Shown: piece by piece, positions 35,060 to 43,855 of the stretch | Layout: each line of letters begins with the position of its first letter | Position numbering within the stretch: position 1 is the stretch's first letter | NCBI GenBank assembly: GCA_930986645.1 | Contig: CAKNJS010000005.1 | Coordinates: 1-64,000 of the forward strand | DNA from: an uncultured Lachnoclostridium sp. | GTDB taxonomy: Bacteria; Bacillota; Clostridia; Lachnospirales; Lachnospiraceae | Reading direction: 5' to 3' | Length of the DNA: 64,000 nucleotides | Notes under the pieces: model-generated | Seen by the model: only the letters and a program-made list of their open reading frames with translations | What the model was told of the DNA's origin: nothing | Databases searched by the model: none | Translations under genes and position numbers: made by a program

Positions 35060-36424
35060 ATGATTAATATGTATGAGGTGTCAGAGACGAATGAGATGAT
35101 CGAACATGAGAATCTGGATGTGAGGACGATCACTCTGGGAATCAGTCTCTTAGACTGCATTGACTCTGATTTAAATGAACTGAACCGTAAAATCTATGAC
35201 AAAATTACGACTACTGCAAAAGATCTTGTCTCTGTCGGTCAGGATATCGAGAAGGAATTCGGTATTCCGATCGTAAATAAAAGAATATCGATCACGCCGA
35301 TTGCTCTGGTGGGAGCGGCTGCATGCAGGACTCCGGAAGATTATGTCGAGATAGCAAAGACTCTTGACCGCGCGGCTGAGACTGTGGGCGTCAACTTTAT
35401 CGGAGGATATTCTGCGCTTGTGTCCAAGGCAATGACGGCAAGCGACGAGAATCTGATCCGCTCTATTCCGCAGGCACTCGCCGTGACAGAGAGAATCTGC
35501 AGTTCCGTAAATGTAGGCTCTACAAAGACAGGTATCAATATGGATGCGGTCCGGCTGTGCGGTGAGATTGTCAAGGAAGCGGCAGAGGCAACAAAAGACA
35601 GAGATTCTCTCGGATGCGCAAAACTGGTTGTATTCTGCAATGCTCCGGATGACAACCCGTTTATGGCAGGCGCTTTCCTCGGAGTGACAGAGGCGGACGC
35701 AGTAATTAATGTCGGTGTCAGCGGCCCCGGGGTTGTTAAGAAAGCGTTAGAGAAGGTACGCGGAAAAGGTTTTGAGGAGCTCTGTGAGACAATCAAGAAG
35801 ACCGCTTTTAAGGTAACACGTGTAGGACAGCTTGTAGCAGGAGAGGCATCGGAACGTCTCGGTGTTCCTTTTGGTATTGTAGATCTTTCACTGGCTCCGA
35901 CCCCCGCGGTGGGAGACAGTGTAGCAGAGATCCTTGAGGAGATTGGTCTGGAGAGAGTGGGAGCTCCGGGAACGACGGCGGCACTGGCTCTTCTCAATGA
36001 TCAGGTGAAAAAGGGCGGTGTGATGGCCTCTTCTTATGTAGGCGGCTTAAGCGGCGCATTTATTCCGGTCAGCGAGGATCAGGGGATGATCGATGCAGTC
36101 CATGCGGGATCTTTGACATTGGAGAAACTGGAAGCAATGACCTGTGTCTGCTCGGTAGGACTTGATATGATCGCCATACCGGGAAAAACTCCGGCAAGTA
36201 CAATCGCCGGTATTATAGCGGATGAAATGGCAATCGGCATGGTAAACCAGAAGACAACAGCGGTTCGGCTTATTCCGGTTATCGGAAAAGATGTCGGAGA
36301 CATGGCAGAGTTCGGAGGCCTTCTCGGATATGCGCCGATCATGCCTGTCAATGAGTTCGGCTGTGAAACGTTTATCAGCAGAAAAGGCAGGATACCTGCT
36401 CCGATCCACAGCTTTAAGAATTAG
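35060..36424 (+). CDS. UPF0210 (PFL/DUF711) family protein
   Basis: A 454-residue protein of the UPF0210 family, distantly related to glycyl-radical/PFL-like folds but without an obvious glycyl-radical motif. Seen are [14 protein letters not shown] near the N-terminus, [12 protein letters not shown] (~145), [14 protein letters not shown] (~198), [26 protein letters not shown] (~280) and [22 protein letters not shown] (~325). The frame is open back to 34964 (GTG), but the ATG at 35060 has GAGG nine bases upstream and gives family length. Cotranscribed with the ACT protein. Biochemical role unknown. Confidence 0.9.
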   Translation: MINMYEVSETNEMIEHENLDVRTITLGISLLDCIDSDLNELNRKIYDKITTTAKDLVSVGQDIEKEFGIPIVNKRISITPIALVGAAACRTPEDYVEIAKTLDRAAETVGVNFIGGYSALVSKAMTASDENLIRSIPQALAVTERICSSVNVGSTKTGINMDAVRLCGEIVKEAAEATKDRDSLGCAKLVVFCNAPDDNPFMAGAFLGVTEADAVINVGVSGPGVVKKALEKVRGKGFEELCETIKKTAFKVTRVGQLVAGEASERLGVPFGIVDLSLAPTPAVGDSVAEILEEIGLERVGAPGTTAALALLNDQVKKGGVMASSYVGGLSGAFIPVSEDQGMIDAVHAGSLTLEKLEAMTCVCSVGLDMIAIPGKTPASTIAGIIADEMAIGMVNQKTTAVRLIPVIGKDVGDMAEFGGLLGYAPIMPVNEFGCETFISRKGRIPAPIHSFKN

Positions 36425-36485
36425 ATTTTGATATTATATCCGGGAATCAGCTTTAGAAAACAGTTTTAAGAATCAGGAGAGAAAA

Positions 36486-37343
36486 ATGAGTAAAATTGCC
36501 ATTGTTACTGACAGCAACAGCGGAATTACACAGGCAAGGGGAAAAGAACTTGGAATATATGTACTCCCCATGCCGTTCTTTATCGATGGAAACATTTATT
36601 ATGAAGATATCACTTTGACACAGGAGCAGTTTTACGAGAAACTGGGAGCGGACTCTGATATATCCACATCCCAGCCGTCTCCCGGAAATGTGATGGAACT
36701 GTGGGAAAAGATACTCAAAGACTATGATGAGATCGTCTGCATCCCCATGTCAAGCGGATTGAGCAGCACCTGCGCCACGGCATCGTCTATTGCAGCTGAG
36801 TATAAAGGAAGAGTGCAGGTCGTAGATAACCAGAGAATCTCTGTTACTCAGGAACAGTCTGTGTATGATGCTATGTATCTGCGCGATCAGGGAAAATCGG
36901 CAGCAGAGATCAAAGAGGTGCTGGAGAGAGAAAAACTTCAGGCCAGCATTTATATTACAGTAGATACGCTGAAGTATCTGAAAAAGGGAGGAAGAATTAC
37001 TCCGGCAGCCGCAGCCATTGGAACTGTTCTGAACCTTAAGCCCGTACTTCAGATTCAGGGAGAAAAACTGGATGCATTTGCAAAAGTGCGCGGCTGGAAA
37101 GCGGCAAAGAAAACAATGCTGAATGCCATTGAGAAAGACCTGAACGAACGGTTCGCAGATGTGAAGGATAAGATGGTGCTGGGAATGGCATATACCTGCT
37201 CGAAAGAAGACGCCAAGGAATGGAAACAGGAGATCATGGACCGTTTTCCGGGATATGATATAGTGGAAGGCCCGCTTTCATTGAGCGTGGCGTGCCATAT
37301 CGGACCAGGCGCAATGGCTGTGACGTGCATGAAGAAAGTGTGA
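36486..37343 (+). CDS. DegV family fatty-acid-binding protein
   Basis: A 285-residue protein of the DegV/FakB type, which binds a fatty acid and presents it to the kinase FakA in Firmicutes. The two family motifs are present: IVTDSNSGI at the N-terminus and TSQPSPGNV (~61) with the acyl-carboxylate-contacting Ser, then IPMSSGLSSTCATA (~88) and YLKKGGRITPAAAAIGTVLNLKPVL (~160-184). Many DegV paralogues exist per genome, so the bound lipid is not predictable. Its stop codon touches a 14-bp inverted repeat described separately. Confidence 0.92.
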   Translation: MSKIAIVTDSNSGITQARGKELGIYVLPMPFFIDGNIYYEDITLTQEQFYEKLGADSDISTSQPSPGNVMELWEKILKDYDEIVCIPMSSGLSSTCATASSIAAEYKGRVQVVDNQRISVTQEQSVYDAMYLRDQGKSAAEIKEVLEREKLQASIYITVDTLKYLKKGGRITPAAAAIGTVLNLKPVLQIQGEKLDAFAKVRGWKAAKKTMLNAIEKDLNERFADVKDKMVLGMAYTCSKEDAKEWKQEIMDRFPGYDIVEGPLSLSVACHIGPGAMAVTCMKKV

Positions 37344-37383
37344 AATTCGTATTTATTGAACAAATACCGCCGTAATAGAAAAG

Positions 37384-37643
37384 TCATACTGATCGAACAG
37401 CAGACGCAGAAAAAGAAGATACTGCAGCGCCATTCTTCAACATGTACTCATACAAATCGGAAGCAGCCGGAACTTTATCGATAAAGCCCGCCTTTTCGAT
37501 TAATTTTCTGTAAATTACGTGATTACCGGAGAGGCACTTTCGATCGGATGAATGCAGAAAATCAGTTGGATACAGCTCTTTTGATAAACCTATCGGGACG
37601 GGCGGGGAGGGAATGCTGACGGTGACTGTGAAAGAATATTAGA
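37384..37643 (-). pseudogene. Possible protein remnant on the minus strand
   Basis: A stop-free minus-strand stretch of about 83 codons ends at TGA 37384-37386 and has no suitable start codon near its 5' end. Its translation contains LIEKAGFIDKVPAASDLYEY, which reads like real protein, but I recognise no family. It may be a decayed C-terminal fragment, or chance. Confidence 0.25.
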
Positions 37644-37757
37644 CAAAGTTAAAACCTGTGATGCAGCGTTAATCAGGGAAATGAAGTTGTCTGAGTGAAA
37701 CGAGTTCTTCGTTTTCCTGATTGCATTTAGCTGTATCACAGGTTTGTTACTTTGTCT
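37641..37757. repeat. 117-bp imperfect long hairpin
   Basis: AGACAAAGT (37641-37649) pairs with ACTTTGTCT (37749-37757). Going inward, aacctgtgat pairs with atcacaggtt, cagc with gctg, and aatcagg with cctgatt, closed by a loop with gaagttg...agttcttc. The two arms align as diverged inverted copies over about 45 bp. MITE-like or a structured RNA. Confidence 0.65.
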
Positions 37758-37882
37758 TATGTTCTGTAACCGGAGCCGGAAGCATCCACTCCCCGTATGT
37801 CCTGAATACGTGAGTCAATCTGCTGTATCTGAGTGATTTTCGGACGTTTTACCGAGAATATGTCTCTCAGATAAATACGAAT

Positions 37883-39220
37883 TTAACCAATACCTCCAAA
37901 GAAGATCCCGAGTACATACACCACCAGTGCCACCCCGCAGAACACATACTTTGTCATGGGTTCGAACCAGCGCCCCAGTGTGCGCCTGCGCCCCAGCTGT
38001 ACGGCATTGCGGGCAAATGTCTTTCCGCATACCCAGAACATGGTGATGCCTGCAAGCAGCGCGCCGAGCGGAATGACATAGATGGAGATGGAATCCATCC
38101 ACGGGCTTAAAAGATTGCCCTCCACGAAGAGTCCGACAGCTGCGGTTACCGCTCCTACAAGGATCAGGGCAGAGCGTCTGGACCATCCGAATCTGGACTG
38201 CAGAGCTTCCACCGGGCTTTCCAGCAGATTGATCAGTGATGTCGTTCCGGCAAAGAGCACCGCAAGGAAGAACAGGATGGCAAATAGCTGTCCGAAAGGA
38301 ATGCTCCGGATAACTGCGGGAATTGTAATGAAGAGAAGTCCCGGGCCGGAATTCGGTTCCATGCCGTAGGCGAAGACGGCGGGGATGATGACCAGACCTG
38401 CAAGGAGGGCGGCAATGGTGTCAAAAAATGCCACATACTTTGCACTGCTGACAATATCTACATCTGATTTCAGATAGCTTCCGTATACAACTGTCCCGCT
38501 GCCGGCAATGGAGAGGGAGAAGAAGGCCTGTCCCATAGCATATACCCATGTCTGCGGATCGGCCATGGCTGACCAGTCCGGTTTGAACAGATAGGCATAG
38601 CCCTCTGCCGCTCCGTCAAGGAAGGCAACCCTTATCGCAAGAAAAAGGAACAGGACAAAAAACGCAGGCATCATGATCCTGTTTACTTTCTCAATGCCCC
38701 GGGCAATGCCGAAAGACGTGCAGATCAGCGCGAGCACAAGCCCCAGCAGATGCCACGGAATACTTCCGAAGTCACGGGAAAGTATGCTGAATACCTGTGC
38801 GGGATCCTCGTCATTGACAATTGCTCCGGTGACGGAATCTGCAAGGAACTTTAAGATCCAGCCGATGATCACACTATAGCCGATGGCGATACCAAGGGAG
38901 CCTATGACGGGAATCAGACCGATAACTGTTCCGATGCGGGATTTTTTCTGAGGACTTTTCATATCGAAAGCTTTTTTAAATGCTCCAAGGGGGCCTGAAT
39001 GCATGGCGCGCCCGAATGCCATTTCACCGATCACGCCGGTAAAACCGATGAGCAGTACAAAGATAATATACGGGATCAGGAATGCCGCGCCGCCGAATTC
39101 ACCGATACGGTACGGGAACATCCATATATTTGCCATGCCCACGGAGCTGCCGATACAGGAGATGACAAATCCACACTTGTTATTGAATTTATCTTCTGAT
39201 ACAATATTTTTTGAACTCAT
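37883..39220 (-). CDS. Sodium-dependent neurotransmitter-symporter family (NSS/SNF) transporter
   Basis: A 445-residue membrane protein of the LeuT fold. The first helix region CGFVISCIGSSVGMANIWMFPYRIGEFGGAAFLIPY (~16-51) is the classical NSS signature, with the unwound GSSVG substrate/Na+ site; about eleven or twelve helices follow. NSS proteins take up amino acids or amines with Na+. Substrate is not readable. GGAAAGAGAG precedes the ATG on the minus strand. Its stop lies inside the right copy of the 14-bp inverted repeat, converging with the DegV gene. Confidence 0.92.
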   Translation of the reverse strand: MSSKNIVSEDKFNNKCGFVISCIGSSVGMANIWMFPYRIGEFGGAAFLIPYIIFVLLIGFTGVIGEMAFGRAMHSGPLGAFKKAFDMKSPQKKSRIGTVIGLIPVIGSLGIAIGYSVIIGWILKFLADSVTGAIVNDEDPAQVFSILSRDFGSIPWHLLGLVLALICTSFGIARGIEKVNRIMMPAFFVLFLFLAIRVAFLDGAAEGYAYLFKPDWSAMADPQTWVYAMGQAFFSLSIAGSGTVVYGSYLKSDVDIVSSAKYVAFFDTIAALLAGLVIIPAVFAYGMEPNSGPGLLFITIPAVIRSIPFGQLFAILFFLAVLFAGTTSLINLLESPVEALQSRFGWSRRSALILVGAVTAAVGLFVEGNLLSPWMDSISIYVIPLGALLAGITMFWVCGKTFARNAVQLGRRRTLGRWFEPMTKYVFCGVALVVYVLGIFFGGIG

Positions 39221-39361
39221 GGATATATTACTCTCTTTCCTTATATTAGAAGTGTTACAGGAAGTATTGGTACTATAGGAGTATGCAGCTGTAACAGCAG
39301 TATTATAACATCTTTGCCTGATGAAGGGGCAGGAAAATATAGAAAATTATTCAGGATATAG

Positions 39362-39390
39362 TTGACAAAGCAGATTGGGTATGGTAAATT
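39362..39390 (+). promoter_or_regulatory. Promoter of the infC-rpmI-rplT operon
   Basis: Consensus TTGACA (39362-39367), 17-bp spacer, TAAATT (39385-39390). The leader to infC is about 195 nt long and structured. The rest of the 371-bp gap (39221-39361) shows only a 7-bp inverted repeat gttacag/ctgtaac. Confidence 0.75.
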
Positions 39391-39399
39391 AAACACTGC

Positions 39400-39540
39400 G
39401 TGAAGCAAAAAACAAAGTAGAGTATCCACTCTCACCATAGCACAATCGGGTGACTATTGGTCTGATATTGATGCAGCGGTTCCGAAATCCGGGACGTTTT
39501 ATTGATTGTCGGGTGGATATGATATTCACTCGTTTTTTTG
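39400..39540 (+). promoter_or_regulatory. infC operon leader with attenuator (L20-leader type)
   Basis: The leader ends in a 10-bp stem, cgggtggata (39510-39519) with tattcactcg (39523-39532), followed by seven T (39533-39539): an intrinsic terminator 50 bp before infC. Upstream repeats of its arm (cacaatcgggtga around 39440 against gattgtcgggtgg at 39504) could form a competing fold. Firmicutes infC operons are commonly controlled by L20 binding to such leaders; that link is inference here. Confidence 0.55.
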
Positions 39541-39591
39541 TGTTTTCGCATAGGAAACCTGAAGGAATTCATGTGACGGAGGTATACGACA

Positions 39592-40098
39592 ATTAGCGAT
39601 TTAATGATTAACGAGCAGATCAGAGACAGAGAAGTACGTCTGATCAGCGAGAATGGAGAGCAGTTAGGTATCATGTCAGCCCGGGAGGCTTTTAAAATCG
39701 CACAGGAAGCAGAACTCGATCTGGTGAAGATCGCGCCCATGGCGAAACCGCCGGTCTGCAAGATCATTGACTACGGCAAGTACAAGTACGAGCAGACGAG
39801 GAAAGAAAAAGAGGCGAGAAAGAAGCAGAAGACGGTCGAGATCAAAGAGGTCCGTCTGTCACCGAATATCGACACAAATGACCTGAACACGAAGATAAAC
39901 AACGCCAAGAAGTTTATCTCCAAGGGAAATAAAGTGAAGGTTACACTGCGTTTCCGCGGAAGAGAGATGGCTCACGTTCAGCAGAGCAAGCATATCCTCG
40001 ATGATTTCGCAGAGACTCTTGCGGACATTGCGGTCGTTGAGAAACCGGCCAAGATGGAAGGAAGAGCGATGAGCATGGTTTTAACTGAAAAACGTTAA
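39592..40098 (+). CDS. infC: Translation initiation factor IF-3, ATT start
   Basis: Binds the 30S subunit and checks start-codon pairing. Starting at the ATT (39592) it has 168 residues beginning with ISDLMINEQIRDREVRLI, the usual N-terminus. A GGAGG at 39578-39582 is nine bases before this ATT but 21 bases before the first ATG (39604). An AUU start for infC is the textbook device by which IF-3 represses its own translation. N-domain with GEQLGIMSAREA, linker Lys-rich KEKEARKKQK (~80), C-domain with KVTLRFRGREMAHVQ (~122). First gene of infC-rpmI-rplT. Confidence 0.95.
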   Translation: MSDLMINEQIRDREVRLISENGEQLGIMSAREAFKIAQEAELDLVKIAPMAKPPVCKIIDYGKYKYEQTRKEKEARKKQKTVEIKEVRLSPNIDTNDLNTKINNAKKFISKGNKVKVTLRFRGREMAHVQQSKHILDDFAETLADIAVVEKPAKMEGRAMSMVLTEKR

Positions 40099-40154
40099 AT
40101 TTGATATGTCCGGGATGAAGTCCGGCAGGCAGCACAATAAAGGAGGAAATTATC

Positions 40155-40352
40155 ATGCCAAAAATCAAAACAAACAGAGCAGCAGCAAAGCGCTTCAAAA
40201 AGACAGGTACAGGAAAACTGAAAAGAAATAAAGCTTACAAGAGCCATATCTTAACGAAGAAGTCTACAAAGAGAAAAAGAAATCTCAGACAGTCTACGAT
40301 TACAGATGCTACAAACGTAAAGAACATGAAGAAAGTTCTTCCGTATCTGTAA
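40155..40352 (+). CDS. rpmI: Ribosomal protein L35
   Basis: Large-subunit protein of 65 residues, very basic, with the family start [20 protein letters not shown] and the [17 protein letters not shown] segment in the middle. AAAGGAGG precedes the ATG. It lies between infC and rplT as in most bacteria. Complete. Confidence 0.98.
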   Translation: MPKIKTNRAAAKRFKKTGTGKLKRNKAYKSHILTKKSTKRKRNLRQSTITDATNVKNMKKVLPYL

Positions 40353-40440
40353 ATTGCGGTTCGGCTTTGCAAATGGCAGGTCTGAACGGAAAGACACGAT
40401 TACAGACACACTGTTTTAAATGAAATAGGAGGATTAAGAA

Positions 40441-40797
40441 ATGGCAAGAATCAAAGGCGGAATGAACGCTAAGAAGAAACATAACAGAACACTGAAACTG
40501 GCAAAAGGATACAGAGGAGCACGCTCCAAACAGTACAGAGTGGCAAAACAGTCTGTCATGAGAGCTCTTACTTCTGCATATGCAGGAAGAAAACAGCGCA
40601 AACGTCAGATGAGACAGCTCTGGATCGCACGTATCAATGCTGCAGCAAGAATGAACGGTCTGTCCTACAGCAAATTCATGCACGGTCTGAAACTGGCCAA
40701 CGTTGATATGAACAGAAAGATGCTGGCTGAGCTGGCTGTAAATGACAAAGAAGCATTTGCAACACTCGCAGCACTTGCAAAAGAGAAAGTAGCGTAG
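40441..40797 (+). CDS. rplT: Ribosomal protein L20
   Basis: Large-subunit assembly protein of 118 residues that also represses its operon by binding the leader in several Firmicutes. The N-terminal basic tail has [23 protein letters not shown] shifted as usual; [26 protein letters not shown] (~60-85) is the family signature. ATAGGAGG precedes the ATG. Last gene of the operon, followed at once by a terminator. Confidence 0.98.
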   Translation: MARIKGGMNAKKKHNRTLKLAKGYRGARSKQYRVAKQSVMRALTSAYAGRKQRKRQMRQLWIARINAAARMNGLSYSKFMHGLKLANVDMNRKMLAELAVNDKEAFATLAALAKEKVA

Positions 40798-40811
40798 TAG
40801 AATAAAGGCAG

Positions 40812-40842
40812 AAGCCCGGTCCCGGTTGGGATTCGGGTTTTT
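40812..40842 (+). terminator. Terminator of infC-rpmI-rplT
   Basis: agcccggtccc pairs with gggattcgggt across loop ggtt, followed by TTTTTC. Confidence 0.85.
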
Positions 40843-40947
40843 CTTTTTCTGCAGGAAATCTCAGAGAAATTATCCTGTGCGCTGAGGGAAGAATAAACTG
40901 CGGTGAAAAAGCATTTGATATTTCACCGGAAACGGGGTGTGACAGAT

Positions 40948-41967
40948 ATGAGAAATCATGAAGTAACGAAAGAACAGCCGCTGCTTGGAGAAGACGGCAG
41001 GATTGCGGAACCGGGCTGGGCACGCCGCCAGGTCTGGAAGTATGACAGAAAGCGTATTCAGTCACCTGCTTTCCGTATCAAGGAGTGGGACTACTATCTG
41101 GTGATGAATGAGGATTATGCTGCGGCATTTACCTTGTCTGACGACGGATATATCGGACTTCAGTCGGTATCTCTTTTGAACTTTAAAGAGAGATGGGAGC
41201 ATACAGAGACGATCCTTACGCCTTTTCCATTGGGAAAGATGAAGATGCCGTCTTCTTCGTCAAAGGGAGATATCGTTTACCGCGATAAAAGGATGCGTCT
41301 GGAATTCCGCGTGGATTCGGGGAGGCGCATGATTTCCTGTGACTTCAAAGATTTTTATGACGGAAAACCATTCTACTGTGAGATCGCACTGGATCAGCCG
41401 GATATGGATACCATGACGATCGCGACTCCGTGGAGCGGAAAGAGAGCCTTTTACTATAATCAGAAGATCAATTGTATGCCTGCGGAGGGCTATATGTCTT
41501 TTAACGATATCACTTACTGGTTCAGCCCGGATAAAGATTATGGCACACTTGACTGGGGGAGAGGCGTCTGGACCTACGATAATACGTGGTACTGGGGATC
41601 GGGGAATGGCACGGTAGGAGGAAAGCCTTTTGGATTCAATATCGGATACGGGTTCGGCGATACTTCTGTCGCCACGGAAAATATCCTTTTCTATGACGGG
41701 AAAGGGCATAAGCTGGACGATGTGGCATTCCATATACCTGAGGACGACTATATGAAGCCGTGGAGATTTTCCTCCAGTGACGGACGGTTTGAGATGGAAT
41801 TTGAACCTGTGCTGGACCGTGCGACCGCCATGTCCGCTTTACTGGTGTCCTCAGACCAGCATCAGGTGTTCGGCAGAATGAGTGGAAAGGCTGTACTGGA
41901 TGACGGGAAGTTTATAGAGCTGAAAGATTTCATGTGTTTTGCAGAAAAAGTGCATAACAGATATTAA
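40948..41967 (+). CDS. DUF2804 family protein
   Basis: A 339-residue soluble protein with the features I associate with DUF2804: an aromatic-rich, beta-strand-heavy sequence with IKEWDYYLVMNEDYAAAFTLSD (~35), CEIALDQPDMDTMTIATPW (~135) and TLDWGRGVWTYDNTWYWGSGNG (~195). The fold is thought to be lipocalin/galactose-mutarotase-like; function is unknown. The start is uncertain: ATG at 40948 has a weak GGGGT ribosome site, and a GTG at 40903 is in frame. A standalone gene between the ribosomal operon and the T-box. Confidence 0.72.
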   Translation: MRNHEVTKEQPLLGEDGRIAEPGWARRQVWKYDRKRIQSPAFRIKEWDYYLVMNEDYAAAFTLSDDGYIGLQSVSLLNFKERWEHTETILTPFPLGKMKMPSSSSKGDIVYRDKRMRLEFRVDSGRRMISCDFKDFYDGKPFYCEIALDQPDMDTMTIATPWSGKRAFYYNQKINCMPAEGYMSFNDITYWFSPDKDYGTLDWGRGVWTYDNTWYWGSGNGTVGGKPFGFNIGYGFGDTSVATENILFYDGKGHKLDDVAFHIPEDDYMKPWRFSSSDGRFEMEFEPVLDRATAMSALLVSSDQHQVFGRMSGKAVLDDGKFIELKDFMCFAEKVHNRY

Positions 41968-42035
41968 GCTGCTGACTGAGCATGAGACATTCCATTGAGA
42001 ATTGAGAATTTTCCACCAAGGATGAGAATTTGTGG

Positions 42036-42064
42036 TTGACATCCATGTTGTGACGTGGTAAAGT
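42036..42064 (+). promoter_or_regulatory. Promoter of the T-box/trpB2 transcript
   Basis: TTGACA (42036-42041), 17-bp spacer, TAAAGT (42059-42064), just after the DUF2804 gene and before the T-box leader. Confidence 0.75.
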
Positions 42065-42069
42065 CACTT

Positions 42070-42391
42070 TAAACCGATGACGAAGAGCAAGTAACTTCAA
42101 CGAAAGTTTCACAGAGAGCCGTAATTGGTGGAAATCGGCAGACGGACGTGAAGTGAATGGGCTTCTGAGGGCGAACTGAAAGCATATTGCAGACAAAATG
42201 ATGTGATTTATAGTTCTTGCTGCAGGTGAGTAGGTGAGACGGAGAATGTAACTTCGTTAAGAAAAGCAGCATATGTCGGTATGCGATGAGTGGATGCAAA
42301 AGCATCAAGCCGGGTGGCACCGCAGGAGTTTTAAATGTATATAAGCTCTTGTCCCTGCAATAGTTTAATTGTATGGGGCGAGAGTTTTTTT
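42070..42391 (+). promoter_or_regulatory. T-box leader, tryptophan-specific
   Basis: A riboswitch that senses uncharged tRNA. The specifier TGG (tryptophan codon) lies at 42158-42160 in GTGAATGGGC, the usual context in Stem I. The T-box GGGTGGCACCGCAGG is at 42312-42326; its NCCA-pairing TGGCACC is clear. The terminator is ctcttgtccc (42346-42355) with ggggcgagag (42375-42384) and seven T. The gcagg of the T-box can pair with ccctgc of the terminator arm to form the antiterminator. It controls trpB2 directly downstream. Confidence 0.92.
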
Positions 42392-42454
42392 ATTTGCAGA
42401 ATACTCACAGCATTCTCGAGTCCCGCATAGAAATGTTTGAAAGGAGAAAGGAAA

Positions 42455-43840
42455 ATGAACGAAAAGAAGATCCCTTACAAAATCTACCTTGAAGAGAGCG
42501 AGATGCCGAAGGAATGGTACAATGTCCGCGCAGATATGAAGAACAAACCGGCGCCGCTTCTCAATCCGGCTACGTTAAAGCCGATGACAGCAGAGGAACT
42601 TGGCGTTGTATTCTGCGAAGAGCTGGTGAAACAGGAGCTTGATAACGACAATCGTTATATTGAAATCCCGGAGAAGATCCGTGATTTTTATAAAATGTAT
42701 CGTCCGGCGCCGCTTGTCAGGGCTTACTGCCTTGAGGAGAAGCTTCAGACCCCGGCGAAGATCTACTATAAATTCGAAGGAAATAATACATCAGGAAGCC
42801 ATAAACTTAATTCAGCTATTGCACAGGCTTACTATGCAAAAGAGCAGGGGCTGAAAGGCGTTACGACAGAGACAGGAGCAGGCCAGTGGGGAACGGCACT
42901 TTCCATGGCGTGTGCATACCTTGATCTGGACTGTAAAGTGTTCATGGTAAAATGCTCTTATGAGCAGAAACCGTTCCGCCGCGAGGTGATGCGGACATAC
43001 GGAGCGAGTGTAACTCCGTCACCGTCTGATACGACAGAGGTCGGAAGAAAGATCCTTGCCGAGCATCCGGGCACTACAGGAAGTCTTGGATGCGCGATCT
43101 CCGAGGCAGTCGAGGTGGCGACACATACAGAAGGCTACAGATATGTTCTCGGCAGTGTGTTAAATCAGGTACTCCTGCATCAGTCCATTATAGGAGTGGA
43201 GACAAAGATCGCGATGGATAAATACGGAATTAAGCCGGATATTATCATCGGCTGTGCCGGCGGCGGTTCCAACCTGGGAGGGTTGATCTCTCCGTTTATG
43301 GGCGAGAAGCTCCGCGGTGAGGCTGATTATCAGTTTATCGCAGTAGAGCCTGCATCCTGCCCGAGCCTCACGAGAGGTGTGTTTGCATATGATTATTGTG
43401 ATACCGGAATGGTGTGCCCGCTGGCGAAGATGTATACACTCGGAAGCGGATTTATCCCGTCGGCGAACCATGCGGGAGGACTGAGATACCATGGTATGAG
43501 CTCAACACTGTCACAGCTCTATGCTGATGGATATATGGAAGCCCGTTCGGTAGAGCAGACTTCAGTATTCGAGGCTGCGGAGCAGTTCGCGAGAGTAGAA
43601 GGCATCCTGCCTGCACCGGAGAGCAGCCATGCGATCCGCGTTGCAATTGACGAAGCTGTGAAGTGCAAAGAGACGGGAGAAGAAAAGACAATCCTGTTCG
43701 GACTCACAGGAACCGGATATTTTGATATGGTTGCATACGAGAAATACAATAATGGCGAGATGACAGACTATATTCCGACAGATGAGGACCTTCAAGCCGG
43801 ATTTGACGGCATCCCCAAATTTGACGGAAACATGCAATAA
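42455..43840 (+). CDS. trpB: TrpB2-type tryptophan synthase beta chain
   Basis: A PLP enzyme joining indole and serine to tryptophan. At 461 residues it is longer than TrpB1 (~400) and has the TrpB2 features: the N-terminal extension NVRADMKNKPAPLLNPAT, the RPAPLVRAYCLEEKL segment, PLP Lys in NNTSGSHKLNSAIAQ (~113), Glu in TTETGAGQWGTALS (~137) and the phosphate loop IGCAGGGSNLGG (~270). No trpA adjoins it, consistent with TrpB2 using free indole. ATG at 42455 has AAAGG nearby; 42437 is an upstream alternative. Its T-box ties expression to tRNA-Trp charging. Confidence 0.93.
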   Translation: MNEKKIPYKIYLEESEMPKEWYNVRADMKNKPAPLLNPATLKPMTAEELGVVFCEELVKQELDNDNRYIEIPEKIRDFYKMYRPAPLVRAYCLEEKLQTPAKIYYKFEGNNTSGSHKLNSAIAQAYYAKEQGLKGVTTETGAGQWGTALSMACAYLDLDCKVFMVKCSYEQKPFRREVMRTYGASVTPSPSDTTEVGRKILAEHPGTTGSLGCAISEAVEVATHTEGYRYVLGSVLNQVLLHQSIIGVETKIAMDKYGIKPDIIIGCAGGGSNLGGLISPFMGEKLRGEADYQFIAVEPASCPSLTRGVFAYDYCDTGMVCPLAKMYTLGSGFIPSANHAGGLRYHGMSSTLSQLYADGYMEARSVEQTSVFEAAEQFARVEGILPAPESSHAIRVAIDEAVKCKETGEEKTILFGLTGTGYFDMVAYEKYNNGEMTDYIPTDEDLQAGFDGIPKFDGNMQ

Positions 43841-43855
43841 GCATTGAGCCATGCA

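Larger units (their letters stand above)
37343..37884. repeat. Gene-free segment bounded by a perfect 14-bp inverted repeat
   Basis: AAATTCGTATTTAT at 37343-37356 is repeated in inverse orientation at 37871-37884, one copy at the stop of each converging gene. The 514 bp inside hold no intact gene: a long hairpin (37641-37757) and a decayed minus-strand frame. Just beyond each repeat, related sequences (AACaAATACCgCC and AACcAATACCtCC) occur. A nonautonomous mobile element, an inverted duplication or an invertible segment would all fit. Confidence 0.6.

Noticed and set aside
39254-39295. gttacag/ctgtaac inverted repeat as terminator or operator upstream of the NSS transporter
   Set aside because: Only 7 bp with a 28-base loop and no T-run; too weak to call.
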